From contig NC_135248.1 in NCBI RefSeq assembly GCF_947623445.1, positions 5,332,977 to 5,396,976 of the forward strand: a stretch of 64,000 nt of DNA, in the 5' to 3' direction. A program made the position numbers and the translations under genes. The notes under the pieces are model-generated. The model had not been told where the DNA came from, searched no databases, and saw only the letters and a list, made by a program, of their open reading frames with translations. Position 1 is the stretch's first letter; every line of letters begins with the position of its first letter. Source of the stretch: Clavelina lepadiformis. Taxonomy: Eukaryota > Chordata > Ascidiacea > Aplousobranchia > Clavelinidae. This document shows positions 12,601-23,927 of the stretch, one piece after another.

Positions 12601-15600
12601 TTTATGTTAGATGGTAGACACAGCTGGGAAAAGTCTTAAGCACTTTTTGCTTTAAACCACGAAATGATTGCTTCATATATCAGTATCTTTTTTGTTTTTA
12701 AGCGGATTTTATATCAAGTTAAAAAACTTTCAAACTTTTATAGAAGGCATGTATAAACAAATAGACATTCCACAGTTATTGTCCTATAAAAGGCAACTGT
12801 TTAAATGTAAGAGATAGCAAAATCTACACGTTATAACACTAAAACCACCCAATCAGCTACAGTTAAAACTAGCCATTAATCCCCACATAAAGGTTTAGCG
12901 GTTTGATTGTGTATAAGAGTACTCAGCCAGGTGCAATTGCCCACAATCAACGTTTTAACTACACGCCCAGCTAAAATTTCACAGCCCTTGCGAAACCATT
13001 CAAGCAAAAAGGTATTTGGGCAATAAGTTTTAACTCTTTTAACCTTGTTGGTAAGTCTCATTTCTTTTTTCCCGTTAATTTCACACCGTCGTTTTGGCAA
13101 GCTCAAATAACAGAGCGGACAAAAATTGAAATACAGGTTTGTTTGCAGAAAACATTCAGCAACCCGACGAACAATTGCTTCGTTGTTCTGTTTTGCTAAA
13201 ACTACGAAGATCTTAAAGCGCATGCCGGGGGCATACAGTTAGACCAAAATGGCTTCAAAACATGCGGTTTAAAATAACAAGTTTATCGCATCAAACACTT
13301 TGGCAAGACAAGGTTTGACAAAGTCGGTACCGTGAGTGACAACTCGGACTAAGCGGTGGCCGAAAATAATTGAAAATCCCTTTAAGCTTTGAGGTTTAAA
13401 AATGTCGTCTATTCAATGTACCGTGGAAACTTAGTGAGCCGTTGACAGAATAACGAGCTGAGCAGCAACCATGGCTAGCAGCAGGTAGCTTTTTGCACGT
13501 CAAATAAAGTTCAGGACAACGCATTTGACCAGAAACTCGATAAAACAACTGGACGTAGTTAAACAAAGCCAGTACATATGCGTATAAAGTTGTTTTGTAT
13601 AACGAGATTAAAATAAAAGCTTTACAGACCCTTTGTATTACCCACTATTTTTTTAACTACTTCTGCCACAAGGCGTTACACAAACACAGCGTTCACGAGG
13701 GATAAGCTTATCGTTGTGGCTTTTATTTTTTATAGCGCAATAGCGACCATAAGCGTCTATACAAAACGAGACGGTTGCAATCAGAGAAGGATTTCGTCAG
13801 CACACAGTCTGAAACGTTGCAAGATCTCGTTCCTACACCAAGTTAGATGTAAAAATTGTTTTGCTTTGTACATATATTTTCATCGAAGACTTTTCGATTC
13901 ATGTGCTGTATTTACCTAGAGATTAAACCTGTGTATATATTAGGCGATCATTCCAATGAAAATTTGTAACATTTTGTGCAAAACGTTGCGCATAGCAACG
14001 TTTGACGCTTTTACGAATACTGAATGTAACCGTAAATTTTTATGACTCACTGTCGTATAGGACCAGACGTTAAAGTCTGGTTAAAACAAAAGGTATGTAT
14101 TTTTTTATCAAGGTGAACCAATGTCACGTGGCGGTGATGAACTTAGCAACTATATAATCTATACTAACAAAGCATTAACTTTTACGACTATTGTCTGCGA
14201 TTTATTGATGAGCACAGCTGTGCTATTATTAATGACACATTAATTTATGTGGCAATAAACATGCATTTTGCAAATTGCAAGGGACTTATTCACGATATTA
14301 TCTGATGTTGCAGAAGCTGTTTGACGAGGAAATGAAATCTTAAATTTAAATATGGTATAAAGCTTCAGAACTATATGCGCGCATTATAAAAGGTTCTGTA
14401 GAATACAGTATTGGTAAATGCTTTGTTTTATCGTGCAACTGGTCACGAAAAACATAGCACTCATCTACACGTAATGTTACTGCACTATAAGATCCGCAAC
14501 GTGCTCGCTTGGTTGTTGCCTATATGACGTCACACGAAAAAATGTGCAAAGTTTTACATGGTTTGCGATACACACAGGGCAGTATACTGTACTGCATATA
14601 ATCTTGCTTTACTTCACTAACCTTGCAATAATCGCACCAGCGCGGTACATGTAGCCTGGATCGTGCGTCCTCCAAGAGCAGGTAAGGCCACCAAATGACT
14701 ACTAAACCGTTCACTCATAAAGTAGCAGGACTGATACTTGTTCACTGAAACTAATCATCCAATTTTCTTTAACATTACTGCGACAAATGCGTTTGATGCT
14801 TTCACCAGCGCCAGCAGGAAGTGATTACGACTGCAAGCGTAGGGCCATATTTCAATGAACGCTGACAGGGGTCACACCACAGACTTTTAATAGACAACTG
14901 GCATAAGCAAGGACTTTCTATCGGTTGGCAGGATTCAGTTATTTTAGTTCTGGGACTCGTTTCTGTCTGCTTCTATACTGTATGATGTTAAAGCCACCGT
15001 CGACAAATAGCGTAACTACAGTATCGAAATCTTAGGCACATGCTTAAGAGGCCACGTCACCAATAGGCCCATAATGACAAATAAAACATAATGTAAGTCT
15101 TTCAGTTGCAAAAAACGTCAAAAAGAATGATGAACACGCTTGTTTCCAACTTCAAAACGTAAAAGCAACAGCGTTGATTTGAAAGCGTCTGGGTGCGGTG
15201 GTTCAGACGGAGTGGAAGCGTACCCTTTGTATATGACGTAAAGTCGAAAATACAAGCCCGAACCCGCGTGTATTTCTGAAGTAAAATCTGTTGTTCATTT
15301 TTGTACGTTTTCAAAACGATGGCTTTGAAATTTATATCAGTTAACAAAAAGAAAGTAGTCTCAAAAAGAAATTCCCAGGATCCCATCACAGAAGTTTGCT
15401 TTTTAGGGCCCATGGTTATCCTGTTACGACCCTCTTGTGGGCTGATTTGTACACATACACTCCAATGACATAATAGGTTAATTATAATCGATATTTGTGC
15501 ATACTGCCGTTTGTTTCGATTTATGCAATACGCGAAATACGTTGTAATTATAGTACAACAAAAGAAGTTTTAAAAAGTAAAACAAAAATAAAGTGCCCAC

Positions 15601-16463
15601 GAAATGCATAACAGTTACGGTAGCTGTTATAACTATATGTTGTTATAACTGTTATGTTATGTTATAACTGTTATAATGTTGTTATAACTGTTATGTTAAA
15701 ATACTGTAGCTGCAAAGCAGAATTTGACGATACTTTTAATGCTTTATGATAATCCTGGAGTTGAAATTAGTTTCTTTGAATGGTATTTATAAATATCAAT
15801 AAAACGCTATAATTGAGTTGATGCAATTTCAATGCTTGGTTAAAACAGAATATTTTCGGTGTTTAGAAAATTGGATCTGGGCCCTTTTATTTATTGTAGG
15901 GCATACTTTCCGTCAGTGGAATTAGCTTCAAAGCATTGTACAATTTGGGTTTCGTTATTTCTTGTCAGGTACAGTTTCAGTTTGGTATCTTCCTTTGTAG
16001 AATACTCCTTTTTGCAGTATTTTCAACCGTAGGGGCCTTGTTTGCAAAGCTATAATTATGATAGCCTATGCTATGTCTTTCAGGTTTTGTACAAAAAGCA
16101 TAGGCCTCCATTTGTTTGTTGTTATGCATATAGTACAGCCTATTCCTTATGTTAATCACTGCTATATGCTATGTAAACGTATGCCAAAGCAGAACTTGAT
16201 TTTTAAAAATAGCTTTAAAGGAAAGTAGTTTATAAAGGTTTATTTGTTACACGTACCTCATTCTGTTCAATTTCCTCAACTTCAATCACGGCTGGGCCGT
16301 CGTATCCCTGTGATGATGATGGAGGGGCTTCTGAAAACGATGTGGTGCTGACATCCTGCTGTGAGGCTTCAGACGGATCAACTGCTTCAGACGTTGTTCC
16401 AACTTTAAACGATGTGATGCGAATATTGTTGTCAATTTCAAACGTTACATTTTCATGGGCCAT
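6646..16463 (-). CDS. FEX: FEX/CrcB-type fluoride exporter, two-domain (copy 2), with probable distant 5' exon
   Basis: Core exons on the minus strand: 8790-8737, 8559-8429, 7867-7734 and 7433-6646. A further upstream exon, 16463-16257, ends in a GTACGT donor in phase 0, matching the phase-0 acceptor at 8790. The joined model is 1314 nt, or 437 aa. Without the far exon an internal ATG at 8775 gives 363 aa. Fluoride-channel signatures are present in both halves: 'CGCLARIG', 'NMVGSFVLG', 'GFCGSYTTWSKWN', then 'GACLRAWL', 'PLGTLLANMIGA' and 'GFCACLTTISTF'. Exon 7734-7867 is 134 nt, identical in length and phase to its partner in copy 1. The split between the third and fourth exons of copy 1 is absent here. 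The far exon encodes an acidic, Ser/Thr-rich tail and has an in-frame TAG two codons before its ATG. The core is secure; the 7.5-kb join is inferred from phase only. Confidence 0.8.
13981..14003. repeat. Perfect 9-bp inverted repeat (hairpin)
   Basis: AAACGTTGC and GCAACGTTT are separated by five bases, giving a perfect 9-bp stem. The function is unknown; it may be chance or part of an old element. Confidence 0.6.
15612..15700. repeat. Tandem TGTTATAACTGTTATG repeat
   Basis: Several imperfect copies of a unit near TGTTATAACTGTTATG follow each other. Each unit contains the short palindrome GTTATAAC. Confidence 0.75.
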
Positions 16464-18449
16464 TTTCTATTTGGCCAGGCTCTGAAACGAAAAGATTACA
16501 GATTAAAGCAATGTGCTTCTATCAATGTGAAACTCGTTATTACTTCCTGCTTTTTCAGGTTTCAAATGTAGGTATCGCTTGGTATTCAGTATTCGTGCAC
16601 ACATTCAATGACCCAATACAAATATAGCATTGTGTCCCAAACGGTGCGCTGCGGCGCATTAAGGCGCCCGAACTAGTTGCCACGGGTCCACAAAGATTGT
16701 CTATAAATATTAGTTCCTTCCCGTAAAGAACACGATTTAGACTAGGAACAGGATTTATTGAAACCAATTTCCAGGATTGTTTTATGTCACAATTTGTTCG
16801 TTATTGATTGACAATTATGCATAAGAGGTAAAATTGCAACCAGATTGATCAAACATCAGTTTTATCTTTTATGATTTCTTTTCATTAGGGCGCCGCAATG
16901 ACTTCAAACTTTTATAAAGCGAACCACTGCAATGCAATATAATGGATATCTTGTAACCTATTGCTAAACTATTTCTTATCTCTGCAAATACTTTTAAACT
17001 TTTTCCACACATAGTGTAGTACATAAAACCAAGTCTAAATTTTCCATAAATATTTACCTAATCATAAATCACTACACATGTATTATACGGCTATCGCTTT
17101 CCTTTATATACTGTTCATTGTCAATATGTGTAGCTATAGGTGCAGTTATTGTGCTGAAAATAGGGACAAATTTTCAACCAAGCTATTGTAACAAGCAAGG
17201 TTTGCTTATAGGTTCGTGACCCACGTTACACAAACAAAAGGATTTTTCACAGTGAAAACGCTTGTTACATTCGACATGAAAGACGTGTAAATATCATTCC
17301 CGCAAATGTCACAATTACGCAGCCTGCGGTTTGGAATGCGTCATTTGCTGTGTCCTTGGAGATCTTGACAAAGCTTTTAAGGCCACTGTAGATGATGGAT
17401 GAAATGATTAGTTTAAACGACAGCTTAAACAAAGCTTTATCATTGAATTGACATTTTTAAGACAGTATCTGTGAGAACAGGTTTTTATTGATTTTCTTGC
17501 AATTATGTTCAAAATTGCTATAACTTGTGAAAAAAGGTAAAGATAAATGCTTGACTACAACTTGTACAAACATTTCAACGTATTTTACGAGTCATTAATG
17601 CGTGTGAACAATGTTGGCACTTGACTCTAAACGACTGCTTCACTACAACGTTAGCACGTTTGGTCAGTGACGTTAATGACGTGATATCTAGTTTACAACC
17701 TTGATAGCTGTAAAGGTATGAACCATTGAAACAATTCGAAAACAAGCATATTTTAATAAACTACAAATACCAATTCAAACCAACCTGAACTGTTTGTAGT
17801 GCTTTGCTCAAGTAATTTAAAATGTCAAGCTTGTCCGAAACGTGCTGACTGAGTGTGAATTTTCAATCCAGGTCTCTTGCAGTTCACCAACACCACTCCC
17901 CCTGTCCTTGAAATTTTGTTAAAAGTAGACCTCTCTTGTTTGCTTACCGTCGTTCTGTACACAAAAACTTCAATAAGGGACATAGGCTATAGACGCTGAA
18001 GTGTAAAACTTCTTGCAGATTTCACACTAAAACATGCAACGTATAACTTACCTAAAACCAACCGTGTAAGCTTAGCATCTCGTATATGTGCCTTGCCTTT
18101 GATCATATCATCTAATATACGTTAATCATTGTCTCATAAAGCTCTCCCGTAGTTGCACACTATTTAGGTGTACTGGTAACACATAGAGGTATTTGTCATT
18201 GAAGCCTTTGCAAATATTCGGTTGTGTAGTTAAAGCAGTGGTATCTGGAGAAAAGTTTTTGATCGCATTCCACGACATGATGTAAAAGAATGGATGAACA
18301 TAAAATAAATACAGAATATTAACAGCCAGCTCGGCTGAGCGATTTCCTTAGCTGTTCTAAATGGATTGTTTTTGATGGATGTTTGATGTTCAATGCTTAT
18401 TTAAAAACAATCAATGGGTACTTATGAAAAATTTGTATATACCTTAAGA

Positions 18450-18796
18450 CAGTACTTCTCAGCCTTTTTTTGCGGCGACCAAAATATTAAACGTAAATAA
18501 TTAGCGATGCTGAGGCGACCCAATTTTTTACCCAAAAATTGGGTATTTACAAATATTTAGCCTTGACTGGAAAGTAGCTAATCTAAAGTCTCACAGCAAA
18601 TAATCATCACCATGCTTCTTCACTTGTGTTTCCGCAACAATGCATTATGACGTCACAAACAGTCATTATGCAATGAATAGAGTAAGTCACTCAGTTGTCG
18701 AACGGCTTTGTGGACTAGTTTAATTGGCGACGGCGACCCAAACCAACCAAATGGCGACCCACTTTTGGGTCGCGACCCAGGGGTTGAGAAGCACTG
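18450..18796. mobile_element. hAT-type MITE with 8-bp target duplication
   Basis: The left end CAGTACTTCTCAGCC and the right end GGGTTGAGAAGCACTG form a terminal inverted repeat of the CAGTGCTTCTCAACC type common in hAT/Charlie-like elements. Identical 8-bp flanks CCTTAAGA lie at 18442-18449 and 18797-18804. The 347-bp interior has GGCGACCC motifs near both ends and no coding capacity. Confidence 0.88.
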
Positions 18797-19458
18797 CCTT
18801 AAGAGATTAAATTCTAATGCTAAATGTTCTTGAAAGAGAGTTAATATAAATCGCTGTATTTATCTAAAGAACTCAACTTTGTTCTGCAAACACACGATTT
18901 CCCAACCGTAGGCAACTCAGTCTGAGCTAATTCCATGTCTGTCTACTTGTCAACTAACGAGTGTGGTTAACTTTATTTAGTTCTGGTCAGCGAGGTTGAA
19001 TGTTTTGTTACTGAGAATTGCATACTAAGGTTAAATTAATCAACCACCTTATAAAAAGATTAAATTATTAGACAAATCGATACAAATAAACAGATAGCTT
19101 ATACGCTCTTATTTGCATAAAAATATTGTAAAAAAGTATCATATATCGATCTCTTAAGTTATTGCGGAAGCTTACTCAAAAGATTTAATTTAACCACTTT
19201 GAAAGTTTTAATTTTTAAGAATTATTTTGAAACTTGATGTTTTTTTGCTTAAAAGCGCCTTTATGAATATTGCGGAAAACGACCGAATTTTGACCAAACG
19301 TTTCAGTTATATAAGACTCTTCAGAAACCTGTGTTTTGTAATTTTTGAACTGATCTTATGGTTTAATGGTGCTAACAATTGTTTTAGGGTATTTAAGAGC
19401 AATAGAATTTGTGGCCGCTAGTGTCGTGATGTATTGTTTGACGTTATGAGACCAGCTG

Positions 19459-19695
19459 CTACTATTTCACCCGAAAAAATCGTGCTTTCAAAGTTCTTTT
19501 TTCACAGCTTCTTTTTTAACTTAACGTTACTTTTATAACATAGTGACATAAGCCTAACTTAAAACTACCTTCCAATCTAAAACTCATTCGAATTTAACCC
19601 TAAACACCTAAAATCAACGTTTTGCATACCAATTCTCCTAACCGCCTATTTTTACTATAAGCTGCGTGACCTACTTTCGGTGAAATAGTCACTCT
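19459..19695 (+). repeat. Dispersed MITE-like repeat, copy 1
   Basis: The sequence opens with ACTATTTCACCCGAAA and ends near TTTCGGTGAAATAGT, a short inverted repeat. Its first ~140 bp align well with the reverse complement of 29352-29500, including the shared string TAAGCCTAAC. No coding capacity. Confidence 0.65.
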
Positions 19696-21098
19696 CTACG
19701 AGATCATATCTCGGATTAAACAAAAAACACAATTCCTGGTCAACTTAACTCCGTGTTGTTAAGAATTACAGACGAACGTTAAATTTTAGACTGAAGTAAT
19801 GAATGGATTGATTTTTAACTACAGTTCAGCAAACATCTCATGGAATACTTTCAAGATTTCAAAACTAAGCAATTAACTGGAGTTTTCTGAATAGGAAAAT
19901 ATAAGGTGCCAAAAAATACCAAAAAAGAATCAAACCGAAACGAAAACGTCGAAATGAGAATCAACTAGATTAAAATTAAAATAATCCAAACTGCATGGAA
20001 AATATTAAAATGGACTTAAGCTTCAAGGGTATTAGAAAAACCGAAAAAAAAGGATTTTCAAAATCTAAATCAACCAAAATTTGTTATGGCCTAGTTATTA
20101 GTTGGCTAGGCCTAGTGTTTAAAATCTGTTTTGTTATTTTCCAGTTTGGAAAATTTCTTATTTTATTTTTAGTTAGGCTTAGGCTAAACTATTTTGGATA
20201 TTTGTTGTTTGAAAATTTCTGGTTTGCTGTTTTTTGTTTGAAAAAGTTAATCGTATTGACTCAGTTCAGATTTTTGAGTTTGTTGTTTGGTACTTCCCAC
20301 TTTGGCAAAATATTATTTAGCTGCTGAACTTTAGCCTGATAGCGCCATACAGTTCAGTACTTCTTTAGCTATATCCAGCTTGCTAATTTTGTTTTTTAAT
20401 TTTTTTCTGTTTTATATTATTTCGTATTCTGCTATAATAAATATAGTTTCTTTAATTTTTTCAAACTGCAGCTACACGCTTTCCTCATCTCACTTTATTA
20501 TAAACTTCAAGTAAAATGTATAAACGCCAAGTATCTTAACAAAGGGAATGTACCTAAAACACGTGAGGCTCTTTCTGGTATTGTCCAGTGTTGCTAATTT
20601 AGTTTTTGCCGTTACCTTCGAAAAAATAATCTATAACTTTTTCCCTTAAATTCAGTCTAAAATATCATAACCAAGTGCCTTAAAACAGTTTTATTAGCTA
20701 GGTAAAAATACAAATAATGTGCATCAAGTTATTGCCGTGCTACCACGCATCTAAGGTTTTGACTTTACAATGTATTAATTGTAAGATGTGGTAAACTTTA
20801 TTTGGTCTCACGAAAATTTTATATGTTTATTTCTATTGAATAACGCGAAGTACTTTAATTTTGTGTCTTCAACTTTAAGCTATCATGCACTGTTCTCAAA
20901 AAAAAAAAAAATATTTTGCTCTTATTTTCCTTCTTTTTATTAACAGATATAACATATATTTTCGCTTTCGCAACACTGGTCCGGTCATGAAGTTAATATA
21001 AAGACTTTGATGCAATATGTTTGACATGGATGTTTTATGGATGTGGATCTATGGTCACCTACAGACTTGGACAGCTAGTCGTTTTTCAGCTTTTTGCT

Positions 21099-21166
21099 AT
21101 TAGATTGGAATTAGAATTAGAGGGTACTAAGCTTTTATAAATTAGATTAGGATTAGGATTAGAATT
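21099..21166. repeat. Degenerate TTAGGA/TTAGAA tract
   Basis: Repeated hexamers related to TTAGGA and TTAGAA are interrupted by a short spacer. They resemble telomere-type repeats but are too degenerate and short to be an internal telomere block. Confidence 0.55.
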
Positions 21167-22173
21167 GACGAATTTGCTTAAACTCGAAATTAAGCTAGAA
21201 TTCGAACTAGAATTAAATTTACCACATAGGCCTATATAAAATCGATTATATTTTTATTATGTGATTGTCTGCGTTCTAGTAAATAGGCATTGTGACGAAA
21301 TTATACATCAATCAAAAACGACATATAATATGTACAGCAGTTATGCGACAGCAAAACATCAGTTTCTTGGTGCGGCATGGACTGCGTGATATTTTTGACG
21401 TAGGCCTATATAGTACTTTGATTTTTATTATTTTGTTACACGAAGGATGCTCTTGTTTCACTTACAAAAAACTCCGTTGGACAAACAAGCATTTTAGGAA
21501 AAATCGAAAATTAGATTAGAAATAAAATTAGTAAAAAACAAAATCATGTCAAACAGCCCTTTGAGTTCTGTACATTGTGATAAAAAAAATACAAATCGGA
21601 AATTTTTACCATTTTACGCTATTTCTGAACGAAAAATTAAAAAATATGTCAAAAAATAGAGCCAATTGGAAAAAACAACCTTGTTTTCAGATTCAGTGCC
21701 CCAAACATACCCCAAAAACGATGAAACAGCTTCGGATAAAAACTTGTGTTGATCAGTGTAATTAATCTACCAACTTATGTTTATCTTGTATCCACTCGAA
21801 ACGCAGTGGAACTACTGGAGATTTAACACAAATATTTACACTTTTCTCTGTGTTATTTGCGTATAAACAAAGATGCATTATGATAGTATATTAATTCAGT
21901 TAGCGCTCATGAGCTTGACCTCATGTGCCCTAGCATGCTCGAATCGCACCTTTCGTTTACGCATAGATTGTCAAGGCTGATTTCTAGTGGATGTCAGTGG
22001 TGTCTATTTTATGTGACGACCGAGAGACATTGCTGGAGATCTCTTGCTTTGAGTGGAAGTGCTATTCTTTGCCAAAATACCAGTGTCATTTACATTAATG
22101 CATTCTTTATCATTAATTATATGTCTATGTGTCTTATTCAGCATACAATTCAATGGTCCACTAGAATCAGAGA

Positions 22174-23467
22174 ATGGCTGATGTGTACCATGATGAAGTT
22201 GAAATAGAAGATTTTGAATTCGATGAAGATACACAAACTTACTATTATCCTTGTCCATGTGGAGATAAGTGAGTTGCGAGTTTATGATAGTCTAATGCAT
22301 AATTTGATTGCAGATTTATATTTATGTATATTATTAATATAATTGGTGTATTTAACTAATTAGCTGTAAAAACCTTTTGTGGAATGCACATTGCACAGCC
22401 GTATCAGAGAATTTTTGTTGTGATGTGACTCCAGGTATGCCCCAAATACTTAAGTGTGCAAAACAAATTTTTGTCATGCAACTTACAGATCAAAAGCAAT
22501 GGTGCGATAGACAATGATTTAAAATAGTAATTGTCATGAACATACAATTTGCACCAAAATGCGGTTTAGGTTTTGCCCATAAACTTGTGTTGGTGATAGT
22601 TGTCATCAATGAGACATACCGGTACTTACATGTGTAGAATGTGAAATATCATAACGTTCTTTTCTCTACACTACCTTTTTGACATCATTCAATGCATTGA
22701 GATATGTGCTTTTGTTTGGCCTATTGGCGTCCAGTTTTAGCTAAAGGGATAAAACAACGATTTATTAAACAGGTTTTAAAACGTGGTATAAAGAAAAGTC
22801 TGTTATGAGTGCATTAATTGCCAAACATGAAATTGGTTTAATGGTGTTTTATGGAATTGTTTTACTAGTTTTATGCATTTTGACCAATATTAACTACTTA
22901 GTAGGCGTACTAGTTTGGTATCTTGTTTTTATAATCATCTTTCAATGGTGTCTGCTAATATTTATCAAAATTTCCTCTGCTTACATTTTTAGCGTTTTAC
23001 ATTTGGGATTAGTGTTCTTGAAAATGTAAACAGGTTGGACCATTGTGGTATACTGTAAGTTAAGAAAACAAAAAGTTCAAAGTTTCTCCCTGAATGTATT
23101 TTAACTACATGGTTGTAGCGCCTTTGCATTGTATAGCGGCCTATTTGTGTTTCACAAACTTAGAAAAGTAGAAACCCATGGCTTACATTGGTATATGTTT
23201 ATTTTTAAGTTGTTACTATTTTTTGTCAATAAATCCACTTGTTTTTATAATATATCGGTAGCTTATTTTTATATTGGTTATGACTTATATAAAGTATCAT
23301 AAATGTGCAGATTTGAAATAACATTGGAAGAATTGCAAAGTGGTGAAGACGTTGCCACCTGTCCTAGTTGCTCCTTGCTTGTAAAAGTGATCTATGATCC
23401 AGACGATTTTCTTGGTGAAGAATTAAAAAGCACAATTACAAAGGATTCTGTAAAACTAACCTCTTAG
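22174..23467 (+). CDS. DPH3: DPH3 / Kti11, CSL zinc-finger protein
   Basis: Two exons, 22174-22268 and 23311-23467, sum to 252 nt, or 83 aa, the usual DPH3 length. The protein has an acidic start, '[13 protein letters not shown]' and '[16 protein letters not shown]'. These are the CxC and CxxC pairs that bind one metal in the CSL-type zinc finger. DPH3 supplies electrons to the Dph1-Dph2 radical enzyme in the first step of diphthamide synthesis on elongation factor 2, and it also works with Elongator on wobble-uridine tRNA modification. The intron splits the Lys codon after CGD with GTGAGT and AG borders. The next gene, MRM1, begins 460 bp downstream on the same strand. Identification is firm. 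Confidence 0.95.
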
Positions 23468-23927
23468 TTAACGCATCACTGAGTAAGTAATGTTAAATTG
23501 TATTTAATAAGAAATCACATTAGTTAGTCATAGTAAGTATGCTGCTTGTTGTTGTAGTAATTGTAAATTAACTGAATAGTTATTCAGTTTTTACTAACAA
23601 ATTTTTCAGATTGATTAGATTTTTGCTAATTGCTTATCGTAATTTCTTTTCAGTTTTTTTTCCAGATTAATTTATCTTTAATTATGTGTTTGCATTTTTT
23701 TTTATTAATTACTTAATTAATTGCCTATTTGTTTTTAGATTAAAAAGCCTTGTCATGGTTGTTTGTCTGTTACACAAGTCTACTTGCTCTTTCAATTTTG
23801 CTTATCTCAGGGTATACAATTGCAACAGCAGTAGCATGTATTCAAATTTTTGACAGCTATGGTTTAGCTTGGATTATGATTCGTGTTTTCTGTCAGTAAA
23901 AATAGATATATACTTCAGATACTTTAT

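Larger units (their letters stand above)
8791..16256. other. Large presumed intron of FEX copy 2
   Basis: About 7.5 kb of AT-rich sequence contains no convincing exon or domain on either strand. The longest minus-strand open frame (12876-13223) shows no family signature and is judged random. A short perfect inverted repeat and a TGTTATAAC tandem repeat are listed separately. If the exon at 16257-16463 belongs to another gene, this is intergenic DNA. Confidence 0.4.
16464..22173. other. Gene-poor stretch with small repeats
   Basis: No protein gene was recognised over 5.7 kb. It contains a 347-bp hAT-type MITE (18450-18796), one copy of a second dispersed repeat (from 19459) and a TTAGGATTAG-rich tract (21099-21166). 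T-rich sequence is common at 20.1-20.9 kb, where an open frame (19995-20327) is low-complexity and looks random. The last few hundred bases should include the promoter and 5'UTR of DPH3. Confidence 0.45.

Noticed and set aside
12876..13223. 115-codon minus-strand open frame in the large FEX intron
   Set aside because: No recognisable domain, no signal peptide or membrane pattern, and no matching splice context. It fits chance openness.
19995..20327. 110-codon plus-strand open frame rich in Phe, Leu and Lys
   Set aside because: It sits in T-rich low-complexity DNA. The hydrophobic look comes from poly-T codons, and no family pattern was seen.
21099..21166. TTAGG-like tract as an interstitial telomere
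   Set aside because: The units vary between TTAGGA and TTAGAA and the run is short. A simple repeat is the better explanation.
23468..23927. DPH3 and MRM1 as a spliced-leader operon
   Set aside because: The 460-bp gap is longer than typical for such operons and no acceptor stands out. The THUMPD3-mutarotase pair is the better candidate.
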